Positions 30,357 to 37,265 of a stretch of 37,265 bases of DNA are shown one piece after another. The translations under genes and the position numbers were made by a program. The notes under the pieces were generated by a model. It saw only the letters and a program-made list of their open reading frames with translations. It did no database searches and was not told the DNA's origin. This stretch comes from an uncultured Thermoleophilia bacterium (GTDB lineage Bacteria; Actinomycetota; Thermoleophilia; UBA2241): contig CAIOZS010000216.1 of NCBI GenBank assembly GCA_903862845.1, positions 1-37,265 of the forward strand. Direction: 5' to 3'. How positions within the stretch are numbered: position 1 is the stretch's first letter; each line of letters opens with the position of its first letter.

Positions 30357-31160
30357 CTAATCGATGGTCTTGTACCACCTCACTTTGTCACCGACCCTGG
30401 CGCGGAGCTTCCACTTCGTGCCCTTCGGATAGTCGTCCATCGCCGTGCGAAGCTCGGCGATGCGCCGTGCCACGATGCCCTTGTCCTCTTCCGTCAGGTC
30501 GAGGTGGGGGAGGTAGTCGCGCACCTTGTCGAGGTTCATCGTCGTGGTGCGCCAAAGGCCCCATTCCGCCGCGCACAACTTGGCCACGTGCGCGGAGTTG
30601 ATGCACTCCTCGTCGCTCGCGTCGACGCGATGCTCTCGAAGCAGCATGATGGTGTCGATGATGTCCTTCTCGTTGATCTTGACGATCTGCATCTTCTCGA
30701 GCATGAGCTCCGCGAGCGGGATCGTGGGATCGTCGACTTCGAGGCGGCCTTTCCAGTAGATGGGATGGCAGAAGTCGAGCTTGTCCATGAAGACGTCGAC
30801 GTGGAGCGGGATGCTGGGGTTGTTGAAGATGAGGCGCCCGCCCTCGGCATGAAAGGCGTTGATCTCCACGTCCTCGTCGTAGCCGATCGACTTGAAGAGG
30901 TCGCGGATCGGCTTGGACTGCTTGCCGTATCCGGCGAAGTCGATGTCGGTGTAGACACGGTTCAGCTTCTCCTGAAAGTAGCCGAACTCGGGGCAGTGGT
31001 TGTGGAACGCCAGGGCGCCGATGATGCGCAGCGTCACGCCTTTCTGCTTGCCCGCATCGACGACTCGCACGGCCTCCTCCTGGAAGACCTTGGCCTGCTC
31101 CTTGTCGACTGTGCCCATGCCGATCTCCTCGTCGATGGGCTGCGTCTCTTCGTCGGTCAT
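30357..31160 (-). CDS. Nucleotidyltransferase-fold protein (function unknown)
   Basis: LRIIGALAFHNHCPEF...NRVYTDIDFAGYGKQ (G...DxD-like NTase signature), LHVDVFMDKLDFCHPI; 267 aa. Confidence 0.6.
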   Translation of the reverse strand: MTDEETQPIDEEIGMGTVDKEQAKVFQEEAVRVVDAGKQKGVTLRIIGALAFHNHCPEFGYFQEKLNRVYTDIDFAGYGKQSKPIRDLFKSIGYDEDVEINAFHAEGGRLIFNNPSIPLHVDVFMDKLDFCHPIYWKGRLEVDDPTIPLAELMLEKMQIVKINEKDIIDTIMLLREHRVDASDEECINSAHVAKLCAAEWGLWRTTTMNLDKVRDYLPHLDLTEEDKGIVARRIAELRTAMDDYPKGTKWKLRARVGDKVRWYKTID

Positions 31161-31244
31161 GTGATGCTCCCGTGTCGTCTCTTTCGATGCTCACAGTAGT
31201 GACAGTCGCCGTCGGCGGTGTCTGGCGGGCAGTCCAAGGCATCC

Positions 31245-32030
31245 TCAGACCGCCTCACAACGCGGTCCGGCTCGTTGGATCTCGTCGCGGACCTTCTTGT
31301 CGACCCCGGTGTCGACCAGCACCACGTCGATCTGATCGAGAGGGCAGATGACCACTGCGCACACGAGCCCGATCTTGTTGAAGTCGGCGACCACCACGAC
31401 CTCACCGCGCGTGCGGCGGATCATGGCGAGCTCGATCGCGGCCACGGCGATGCTCGGCGTCGTGAGGCCCGCCTTCAAGTCCAGGCCGTCGGCCCCGAGG
31501 ATCGCCTTGTCGGCGTGGAACTGCCCGATCATGTCGAGCGGCCAGGTGCCTTCGACGGAGTTCAGCTGAGGGCGGTAGAGACCTCCCAGAAAGACGATCT
31601 CGAGGCGAAGGCCCTGGGTCTCCGCGGCGGCTCCCAAGCTGGGAGTTACGATGCGTGCCTCGAGCTCCGGATCTACGTAGCGCAGAACATGCGCCACCGT
31701 CGTGCCCGAGCCGAGGAACACGGTATCGTGCGGCTCGATCATCGCGGCGGCAGCCTTGGCGATCCGCGCCTTCTCTGCCGCCTGCTTCACCTCGGCGCCT
31801 TCGCGGCCTTGATCGTCCGTCGAGCGCTTCCTCAGCACGGCGCCGCCGTAGGAGCGGGCGAGCAAGCCCTCCCGCTCGAGGATGTCCAGGTCGCGACGAA
31901 TGGTGATCTCCGAGACGCCGAGAGCCTCGCTCAGCGTGGCGACCTTCACGACGCGCTGGACCTCCAGCGCTTCGACGATGCGCGTGCGCCTCTCGGCGGG
32001 GATCATCTCTGGAGCGTGAGACACGGGCAA
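31245..32030 (-). CDS. DeoR/GlpR-family transcriptional regulator (copy 2)
   Basis: MIPAERRTRIVEALEVQRVVKVATLSEALGVSEITIRRDLDILEREGLLARSYGGAVL; FLGSGTTVAHVL; clear paralog of copy 1. Confidence 0.9.
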   Translation of the reverse strand: MPVSHAPEMIPAERRTRIVEALEVQRVVKVATLSEALGVSEITIRRDLDILEREGLLARSYGGAVLRKRSTDDQGREGAEVKQAAEKARIAKAAAAMIEPHDTVFLGSGTTVAHVLRYVDPELEARIVTPSLGAAAETQGLRLEIVFLGGLYRPQLNSVEGTWPLDMIGQFHADKAILGADGLDLKAGLTTPSIAVAAIELAMIRRTRGEVVVVADFNKIGLVCAVVICPLDQIDVVLVDTGVDKKVRDEIQRAGPRCEAV

Positions 32031-32102
32031 CGGGCTCTCCTCGCAGTCTTGCGACCATGACTGATCGATCAGAGTCGGGCATAATCGTTCAGAGATGATC
32101 GC

Positions 32103-32130
32103 ATCATATGATTGCGGGACCAGTTGTCAA
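32103..32130 (-). promoter_or_regulatory. Sigma70-like promoter of DeoR copy 2
   Basis: On the minus strand TTGACA-N16-TATGAT, then N8-CTCTG. The -10 lies in a perfect ATCATATGAT palindrome (32103-32112). Confidence 0.68.
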
Positions 32131-32319
32131 GGGGGGTCTGCGAGGCGAACGGCGTCGGCCGCGCCACGAGTGTCGTCAGGCTCTCAGGTGCGCTGCGCGG
32201 CGCGCCCTCCAAGGGCGTCTCTGCGGCGGCAGCGCGCCGTGCGGAGAAGCCCGGTCCACCCACCCACCCCACGCTGATCGTCTGGTGAGCAGGGCGCGCT
32301 CGACGAAGGGATAGAAGAA

Positions 32320-32354
32320 CGCGCCGGGGCGCCGCTTGGCGGCGCCCCGGCGCG
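32320..32354 (-). terminator. Transketolase terminator hairpin
   Basis: Perfect 16-bp stem CGCGCCGGGGCGCCGC-ttg-GCGGCGCCCCGGCGCG, just after the tkt stop. Confidence 0.75.
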
Positions 32355-32375
32355 AAGTACGATCTCGCCGAGTGT

Positions 32376-34409
32376 CTACTCGGCGGCACCGTCGAGCAGG
32401 TTCTTGGCGCTCTGGTAGACGTTGTCGGCGGTGAAGCCGAATTCCTTAAAGAGCGTGCCGGCGGGAGCCGAGGCGCCGAAACGGTCGAGAGCGATGATCT
32501 GGCCGCCGTCACCGACCCAGCGCTCCCAGCCCATCGAGACGCCCGCCTCGACGGCCAGACGGCGGCTGCACGAGAGCGGCAGCACGTCCTCGCGATAGTC
32601 GGCGTTCTGCCGGCGGAACAGCTGCCACGACGCCATGTTGACCACGCGGGAGCGCACGCCCTCGGCCACAAGGCGCTCGTGCGCCTCGAGTACCAGAGCC
32701 ACCTCGCTGCCGCTGGCCATGAGGATCACGTCGGGGGCGCCACCCTCGGAGGCGTCGGCCACCACGTAGGCGCCGCGGGCGATGCCGCTCGCCGGAGCGT
32801 ACTTGGTGCGGTCGATCGTCGGCAGGTTCTGGCGCGTCAGCATGAGTCCGACAGGGCCGTCGCCGGTCTGAAGGGCGATCTTCCAGGCCTCGATGGTCTC
32901 GTTGGCGTCGGCCGGACGCAGATCGATGAAGTTCGGCGTGGCCCGCAGCATGGCCAGATGCTCGACCGGCTGGTGAGTGGGACCGTCCTCCCCCACCCCG
33001 ATGCTGTCGTGCGTCAGCACGTAGGTCACGGGGATCCCCATGAGCGCGGCGAGCCGCATCGCGGGGCGCATGTAGTCGACGAACACGAAGAACGTGGCCA
33101 CGTACGGGCGGACGCCGCCGTGCACGGCCATTCCGTTGCCCATCGCCGCCATGGCCAGCTCGCGCACGCCGAAGTGAAAGTTGCGCCCGGCGGGAGTGGC
33201 CGCCTGCTGGTCGGGCGCGTCCTTGATCCAGGTGTTGTTGGAGGGCGCCAGATCGGCCGAGCCACCAATGAGCGTCGGCAGGTGCGGCGCCAGAGCGTTG
33301 ATGGCCTTGCCAGAGGCGGATCGCGTCGCCACGGCGCCATCCTCAGGCTTGAACACCGGCAGGTCGACATCCCAGCCGGCCGGCAGTTCGCGGCTCCAGG
33401 CGGTCTCCCACTGCGCGGCGCGTGCGGGGTCCGCCGCGGTCCATGCGGCGTAGCGCTCGCGCCAAGCCGCGTGCGCGGCTGCGCCGCGCTTCCCGGCCTC
33501 TTCGTAGAACGCTCTCACGTCGCCCGCCACAAAGAACGCCGGCTCGAGCGGCCAGCCGCAGGCTTCCTTCGTGAGCTTGACCTCGTCTTCGCCGAGCGGA
33601 GCGCCGTGGGCGCCCGCCGTATCTTGCTTGTTGGGCGAGCCGCAGCCGATGTGCGTGCGCACGGCGATGAGCGACGGCTTGCCCGTCTCGGCCTTCGCCG
33701 CGGCGATTGCCGCATCGATGGCCTCCACGTCGTTGCCGTCCGCGACCTTCTGCACGTGCCAGTGATAGGCCTCAAAGCGCGCACACACATCTTCGGTGAA
33801 GGCGAGGTCGGTCGAGCCGTCGATGGTGATGTGGTTGTCGTCGTAAAGGACGACGAGCTTGCCCAGCTTCTGATGGCCGGCGAACGAGGCGGCCTCGCTG
33901 CTGATGCCCTCCATCATGTCGCCGTCGCCGGCGAGCGCGTAGGTGAAGTGGTCCATTACCGCCGGACCGTCGCCGTTGAACGTCGCCCCGAGGAAGCGCT
34001 CGGTCACGGCCATGCCGACGGCGTTCGCGAAGCCCTGGCCGAGGGGCCCCGTGGTCGTCTCGACGCCCGCGGTGTGCCCGTACTCGGGGTGGCCGGGCGT
34101 CTTGCTGCCCCACTGGCGGAAGGCGCGCAGATCATCGAGGGTCAGGTCGTAGCCGGTGAGATGGAGCAGAGAGTAGAGCAGCATGCTCGCGTGACCCGCC
34201 GAGAGCACGAAGCGGTCGCGATCGGGCCAGGCCGGATCGGCCGGATCGAAGCGCAGGTGCCGCGTGAACAGTGTGTGCGCCACGGCGGCGGCGCCCATGG
34301 GCATACCTGGGTGACCGGACTTGGCTTTCTGCACGCCGTCGACGGAGAGAAAGCGGATGGTTTCGATGCAGCGCTCTTCGAGGGTCTGTGCGCTCGCCAC
34401 TGGGCTCAC
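32376..34409 (-). CDS. tkt: Transketolase
   Basis: [92 protein letters not shown] start. Confidence 0.95.
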   Translation of the reverse strand: MSPVASAQTLEERCIETIRFLSVDGVQKAKSGHPGMPMGAAAVAHTLFTRHLRFDPADPAWPDRDRFVLSAGHASMLLYSLLHLTGYDLTLDDLRAFRQWGSKTPGHPEYGHTAGVETTTGPLGQGFANAVGMAVTERFLGATFNGDGPAVMDHFTYALAGDGDMMEGISSEAASFAGHQKLGKLVVLYDDNHITIDGSTDLAFTEDVCARFEAYHWHVQKVADGNDVEAIDAAIAAAKAETGKPSLIAVRTHIGCGSPNKQDTAGAHGAPLGEDEVKLTKEACGWPLEPAFFVAGDVRAFYEEAGKRGAAAHAAWRERYAAWTAADPARAAQWETAWSRELPAGWDVDLPVFKPEDGAVATRSASGKAINALAPHLPTLIGGSADLAPSNNTWIKDAPDQQAATPAGRNFHFGVRELAMAAMGNGMAVHGGVRPYVATFFVFVDYMRPAMRLAALMGIPVTYVLTHDSIGVGEDGPTHQPVEHLAMLRATPNFIDLRPADANETIEAWKIALQTGDGPVGLMLTRQNLPTIDRTKYAPASGIARGAYVVADASEGGAPDVILMASGSEVALVLEAHERLVAEGVRSRVVNMASWQLFRRQNADYREDVLPLSCSRRLAVEAGVSMGWERWVGDGGQIIALDRFGASAPAGTLFKEFGFTADNVYQSAKNLLDGAAE

Positions 34410-34454
34410 CTGGATCCTTTCGTCCTAGTTCGTCCGCCGCGGTCGGGGGCGGAA

Positions 34455-34509
34455 GCCCGTCAGCCTCCGCCCTCCAGTGAAGACGGGAGGGCGGAGGCTG
34501 CGGACGGGC
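34455..34509 (-). terminator. Long hairpin between aminotransferase and transketolase genes
   Basis: CAGCCTCCGCCCTCC / GGAGGGCGGAGGCTG 15-bp stem extended by GCCCGT/ACGGGC across a 3-nt bulge. Confidence 0.65.
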
Positions 34510-34530
34510 GTCATACGCGCGTCAGACTTC

Positions 34531-35613
34531 TCAGAAGTACTCGCGCACGAAGGTCACGAAGCGCTCGCTCTCTTCGGGGGTGCCCGGCGTGACGCGGAAG
34601 TAGCCTTCTTTGCCGTTGATCGGCTTGATGCTCTTGATGAAGAGCTTCTGCATGTCCGCGCCCGCCTGGACGATCTCGGCGCTGGTCTTGCCGCTCGACG
34701 AGGCGTCGATGAGCATGTAGTTGCCGTGGGGCGGGAACGGCTTGAGGCCCTTTGCCTCGAGCTCCTTTACAAAGGTAGCCATCCACTCGTTGTTGTACTT
34801 GACCTTCTCCTTGACCTCGCCGGTGTCGAGGATCGCCTCGGCCGCTGCCATGGCCATGAGGCTGAGGTTCCACGGCAGGTACATGAGGTTGAAGGCGTCG
34901 ACCAGGGTCGGCGACGCGACGACGTAGCCAAAGCGCACGCCGGCCAAGCCGAAGGCCTTCGAGAAGGTGTGCGAGAGAAAGACGTGCGGGTACTTCTTGA
35001 CGAGGTCGATCTTGGCCTCGACCTGCGGATGATAGTCCAGGTAGGCCTCGTCGATGCAGAGCGGGATGCCGAGCTCGCAGAACTTGATGAGGTCGTCGTC
35101 CTCGATGAAGATGCCCGTCGGGTTGTTCGGGTTGATGATGAGGATGAGCTTGGTCTTGTCGGTGACCGCCGCCAGCATCGCGGGGACGTCGTACTGCAGG
35201 TCCGGCTCGCGCAGGTTGACCTGCACGGTCTTCGCGTTACAGAGGCCGGCGCGCGAGGGGAACATCTCGAAGGTCGGGTTGGAGCAGAGGAATTCATCGC
35301 CCGGCTGCAGGAAGATGCGCATCATCGCGTCGATCGTCTCGGAGGAGCCGTTGGCGAGGGCGATGTTCTCCGCCGCCACGCCGTGGAGCTTGCCCAGCTT
35401 CTCACGCAGCCGGTAGGCGCGATCCGGATAGCGGTTGCCCCTCTTGGCCATGTCGGTGATGGCTTCGACGACCGCGTCCGACGGCGGCACAGGGTTCTCA
35501 TTGAGCATCATGCGGCCCATCTCGGGCTGCGCCCAGGCCTTATCGAGGATGCCGGTGTTGTACTCGGGAGCCGTCCACACGTAGGGGTTGATGAGATCTT
35601 TGATGTCGGCCAT
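34531..35613 (-). CDS. Class I/II PLP-dependent aminotransferase, HisC-like
   Basis: NPNNPTGIFIEDDDL, CIDEAYLDYHP, SHTFSKAFGLAGVRFGYV PLP-lysine motif. Confidence 0.85.
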   Translation of the reverse strand: MADIKDLINPYVWTAPEYNTGILDKAWAQPEMGRMMLNENPVPPSDAVVEAITDMAKRGNRYPDRAYRLREKLGKLHGVAAENIALANGSSETIDAMMRIFLQPGDEFLCSNPTFEMFPSRAGLCNAKTVQVNLREPDLQYDVPAMLAAVTDKTKLILIINPNNPTGIFIEDDDLIKFCELGIPLCIDEAYLDYHPQVEAKIDLVKKYPHVFLSHTFSKAFGLAGVRFGYVVASPTLVDAFNLMYLPWNLSLMAMAAAEAILDTGEVKEKVKYNNEWMATFVKELEAKGLKPFPPHGNYMLIDASSSGKTSAEIVQAGADMQKLFIKSIKPINGKEGYFRVTPGTPEESERFVTFVREYF

Positions 35614-35638
35614 GCTCTATTTCCTTTCGTCAGCGCGG

Positions 35639-36838
35639 TCAGACGTCCGCGAGGCAGCTGCCCGCGAACGCGACCATCTCGTTGGTGGCCTTCGAGAAGG
35701 CCTCCGCGGTCTTGACCAGCGCCGGATGCGTGTTGTACTCGGCACGGGTGTAGCCGTCTTCGTCGTAGGCCCGCGAGAAGTACGGGATCTGCATGAGCTT
35801 GTCCATGACTTCCTTGGGCGGATCGACGGCGATGCGATTCTCTTCGAACTTGATATCTTCGGGATGCGGGAAGTTGATGCATTCGTCGATAAGCGACGGC
35901 GGGCAGGTGACGACGATGTCGGCGCCGGCCTTCTCCTCGAGGTGCCAGATCCGCTGCTTGCCGTCCACCGTTGGGCCCAGGCGCAGTGAGCAGGAGAGCA
36001 TCTTGCTCTGGTAGTCGCGCTCCTTGAGGGTGCGGTAGGCCTTCTTGAAGATCGCCAGCTCGGCGAGGCGCACGTCGCCCTCGGTGATCTCGATGCCCTT
36101 CTCTGCGCCTGCCTCGCGCAGACCGCCGAGGTCGCCGTAGCGGGCCTCCATGTGGGTGATCACCGAGCGCCACTTCGAAAGGTCGACGCCGTTCGCTTTG
36201 GCTTTCTCCAGGCCCCTCATCACCGACTTCGCGCAGTCCAGGAGCTGCGAGAGGACGAAGGTCAGGGTGTTGTTCGTGGCGATGCCGCGAGAGGTGAGCT
36301 CCTCGATGACCCCGTAGCCCTCCGCGGTGCCGGGCACCTTGATCATCACGTTGGGGTTGATGGTGTGGATCTCAAGGGCCTGCGCCAGCATCGCGTCCGC
36401 GTCGAAGGCGCTGCGCGGATCGACCTGACCGGACAGGAAGCCCTCCTTGTACCCCGACGCCTCGAACAGCGGCAGGAACATGTCGGAGCCCTGCTTGACG
36501 ACCTGCTTGTAGAGGAGCCAGAAGAGGCCTTCGGTGTCGAGGCCCTCGTTCTCAGCCAAGATCTTCGCGGCGACCTTCTGCCAGCGCGCCGGGTCGTCCT
36601 TGATGGCCGCCAGCGACAGGGGCGGGTTGGTGGTGACGCCGCGGAACAGCTGCCCCATGGGGTCATCCAGGTTGTACATGCGTGTGAACTGGTGCTTGAG
36701 GTTGTCCCGATCGCCGGCGTCCGCCTTGGCGAGCATCTTCTGGCACCAGTTGCCGAAGATCACCGGTGAGGAGTCCCACCAGATCTCCATTCCAGGACTG
36801 ACTGCGACAAGGTCTTCCAAGAGATTGCGTTCTTGCAT
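35639..36838 (-). CDS. Transaldolase family protein (long form, 399 aa)
   Basis: GVTTNPPLSLAAI, NVMIKVPGTAEGYGVIEEL, GIATNNTLTFVLSQLLD. Confidence 0.8.
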   Translation of the reverse strand: MQERNLLEDLVAVSPGMEIWWDSSPVIFGNWCQKMLAKADAGDRDNLKHQFTRMYNLDDPMGQLFRGVTTNPPLSLAAIKDDPARWQKVAAKILAENEGLDTEGLFWLLYKQVVKQGSDMFLPLFEASGYKEGFLSGQVDPRSAFDADAMLAQALEIHTINPNVMIKVPGTAEGYGVIEELTSRGIATNNTLTFVLSQLLDCAKSVMRGLEKAKANGVDLSKWRSVITHMEARYGDLGGLREAGAEKGIEITEGDVRLAELAIFKKAYRTLKERDYQSKMLSCSLRLGPTVDGKQRIWHLEEKAGADIVVTCPPSLIDECINFPHPEDIKFEENRIAVDPPKEVMDKLMQIPYFSRAYDEDGYTRAEYNTHPALVKTAEAFSKATNEMVAFAGSCLADV

Positions 36839-36955
36839 GTCTCCCCCTAGCTGATTGATTCCGCGAACGAGGCGCTGCGCACAGAGAGCCGAGCCGAGCC
36901 GGTCGCCGAGGCTCGGCGAGCGATCGTCTTCGAGTGAAGCTCACAAACGAGCACT

Positions 36956-36970
36956 GAAACGAACAGTTTC
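36956..36970. promoter_or_regulatory. Inverted repeat GAAAC-gaaca-GTTTC in the transaldolase leader
   Basis: 5-bp perfect arms plus adjacent CGTTT-type repeats (minus strand TTCGTTTCAGTGCTCGTTTG). Confidence 0.4.
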
Positions 36971-36992
36971 GCTCCTTTGATACCTGCTGCGC

Positions 36993-37021
36993 ATGTTAGT
37001 TCACGTTCTTCTACGTGTCTA
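36993..37021 (-). promoter_or_regulatory. Candidate promoter of transaldolase-aminotransferase unit
   Basis: Minus strand TAGACA-N17-TAACAT. Confidence 0.4.
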
Positions 37022-37148
37022 GCGCCGCGCCGTAGCTTCGTGCTCAACAGCCTGAGAGCGCCGCGGTCTCGCCGCGCGACAGGCTGCGCCGGTTGACGCG
37101 CGAGCGCCGCACGGCGGCGGTGCGGCATGGGGGTCGGGCAAGCGAAGA

Positions 37149-37175
37149 GGCGCGGCGGGCTTTGCCCGCCGCGCC
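37149..37175. terminator. Hairpin near window end
   Basis: Perfect 12-bp stem GGCGCGGCGGGC-ttt-GCCCGCCGCGCC. Confidence 0.55.
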
Positions 37176-37241
37176 CAGGATCTGACCTGCGCAACGGCGC
37201 GCCGGCAAGCGCCGTGCAGGCTTCGCTCCAGAAGGAAGGGC

Positions 37242-37265
37242 CGGGCGGCGCTTTCGCGCCGCCCG
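37242..37265. terminator. Second hairpin at window end
   Basis: Perfect 10-bp stem CGGGCGGCGC-tttc-GCGCCGCCCG running to the last base. Confidence 0.5.

Noticed and set aside
30357-31160. AbiEii-like toxin of a toxin-antitoxin/abortive infection system
   Set aside because: The NTase fold is suggestive, but there is no AbiEi-like antitoxin partner; neighbours are DeoR and phosphoesterase.

Overview
High-GC bacterial window of about 37 kb. It opens with the 3' end of an rrn operon (23S 3' end, 5S, strong hairpin). Next is a minus-strand NHLM-type peptide export operon: HlyD-like protein, C39 peptidase/ABC transporter, second ABC transporter. A plus-strand operon follows with three tandem MttB/MtgB-like methyltransferases without an in-frame amber codon, a spermidine-synthase-like ORF fused in frame to an IscX domain, and a Lon-N-domain protein. 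Downstream are a quinone oxidoreductase, a DUF4349-like protein, a PutA-like bifunctional proline catabolic enzyme, a GNAT, and a TauE/SafE permease. A polyamine block comes next: putrescine carbamoyltransferase, APC antiporter and agmatine deiminase, divergent from a TetR regulator and an HDAC/acetylpolyamine amidohydrolase-like gene. The last 12 kb is an all-minus-strand block: DeoR + APH-fold kinase; DeoR + nucleotidyltransferase + metallophosphoesterase + APC permease; and transaldolase + aminotransferase + transketolase. The two DeoR genes share a near-identical promoter layout (TTGACA-N16-TATGAT-N8-CTCTG). Best candidates for something undescribed are (1) the DeoR-headed NTase/phosphoesterase/permease unit with its matched DeoR/kinase unit, and (2) the SpeE-like::IscX fusion ORF with its own internal SD+ATG inside a multi-MttB operon. 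Everything was read by eye; no searches were run.
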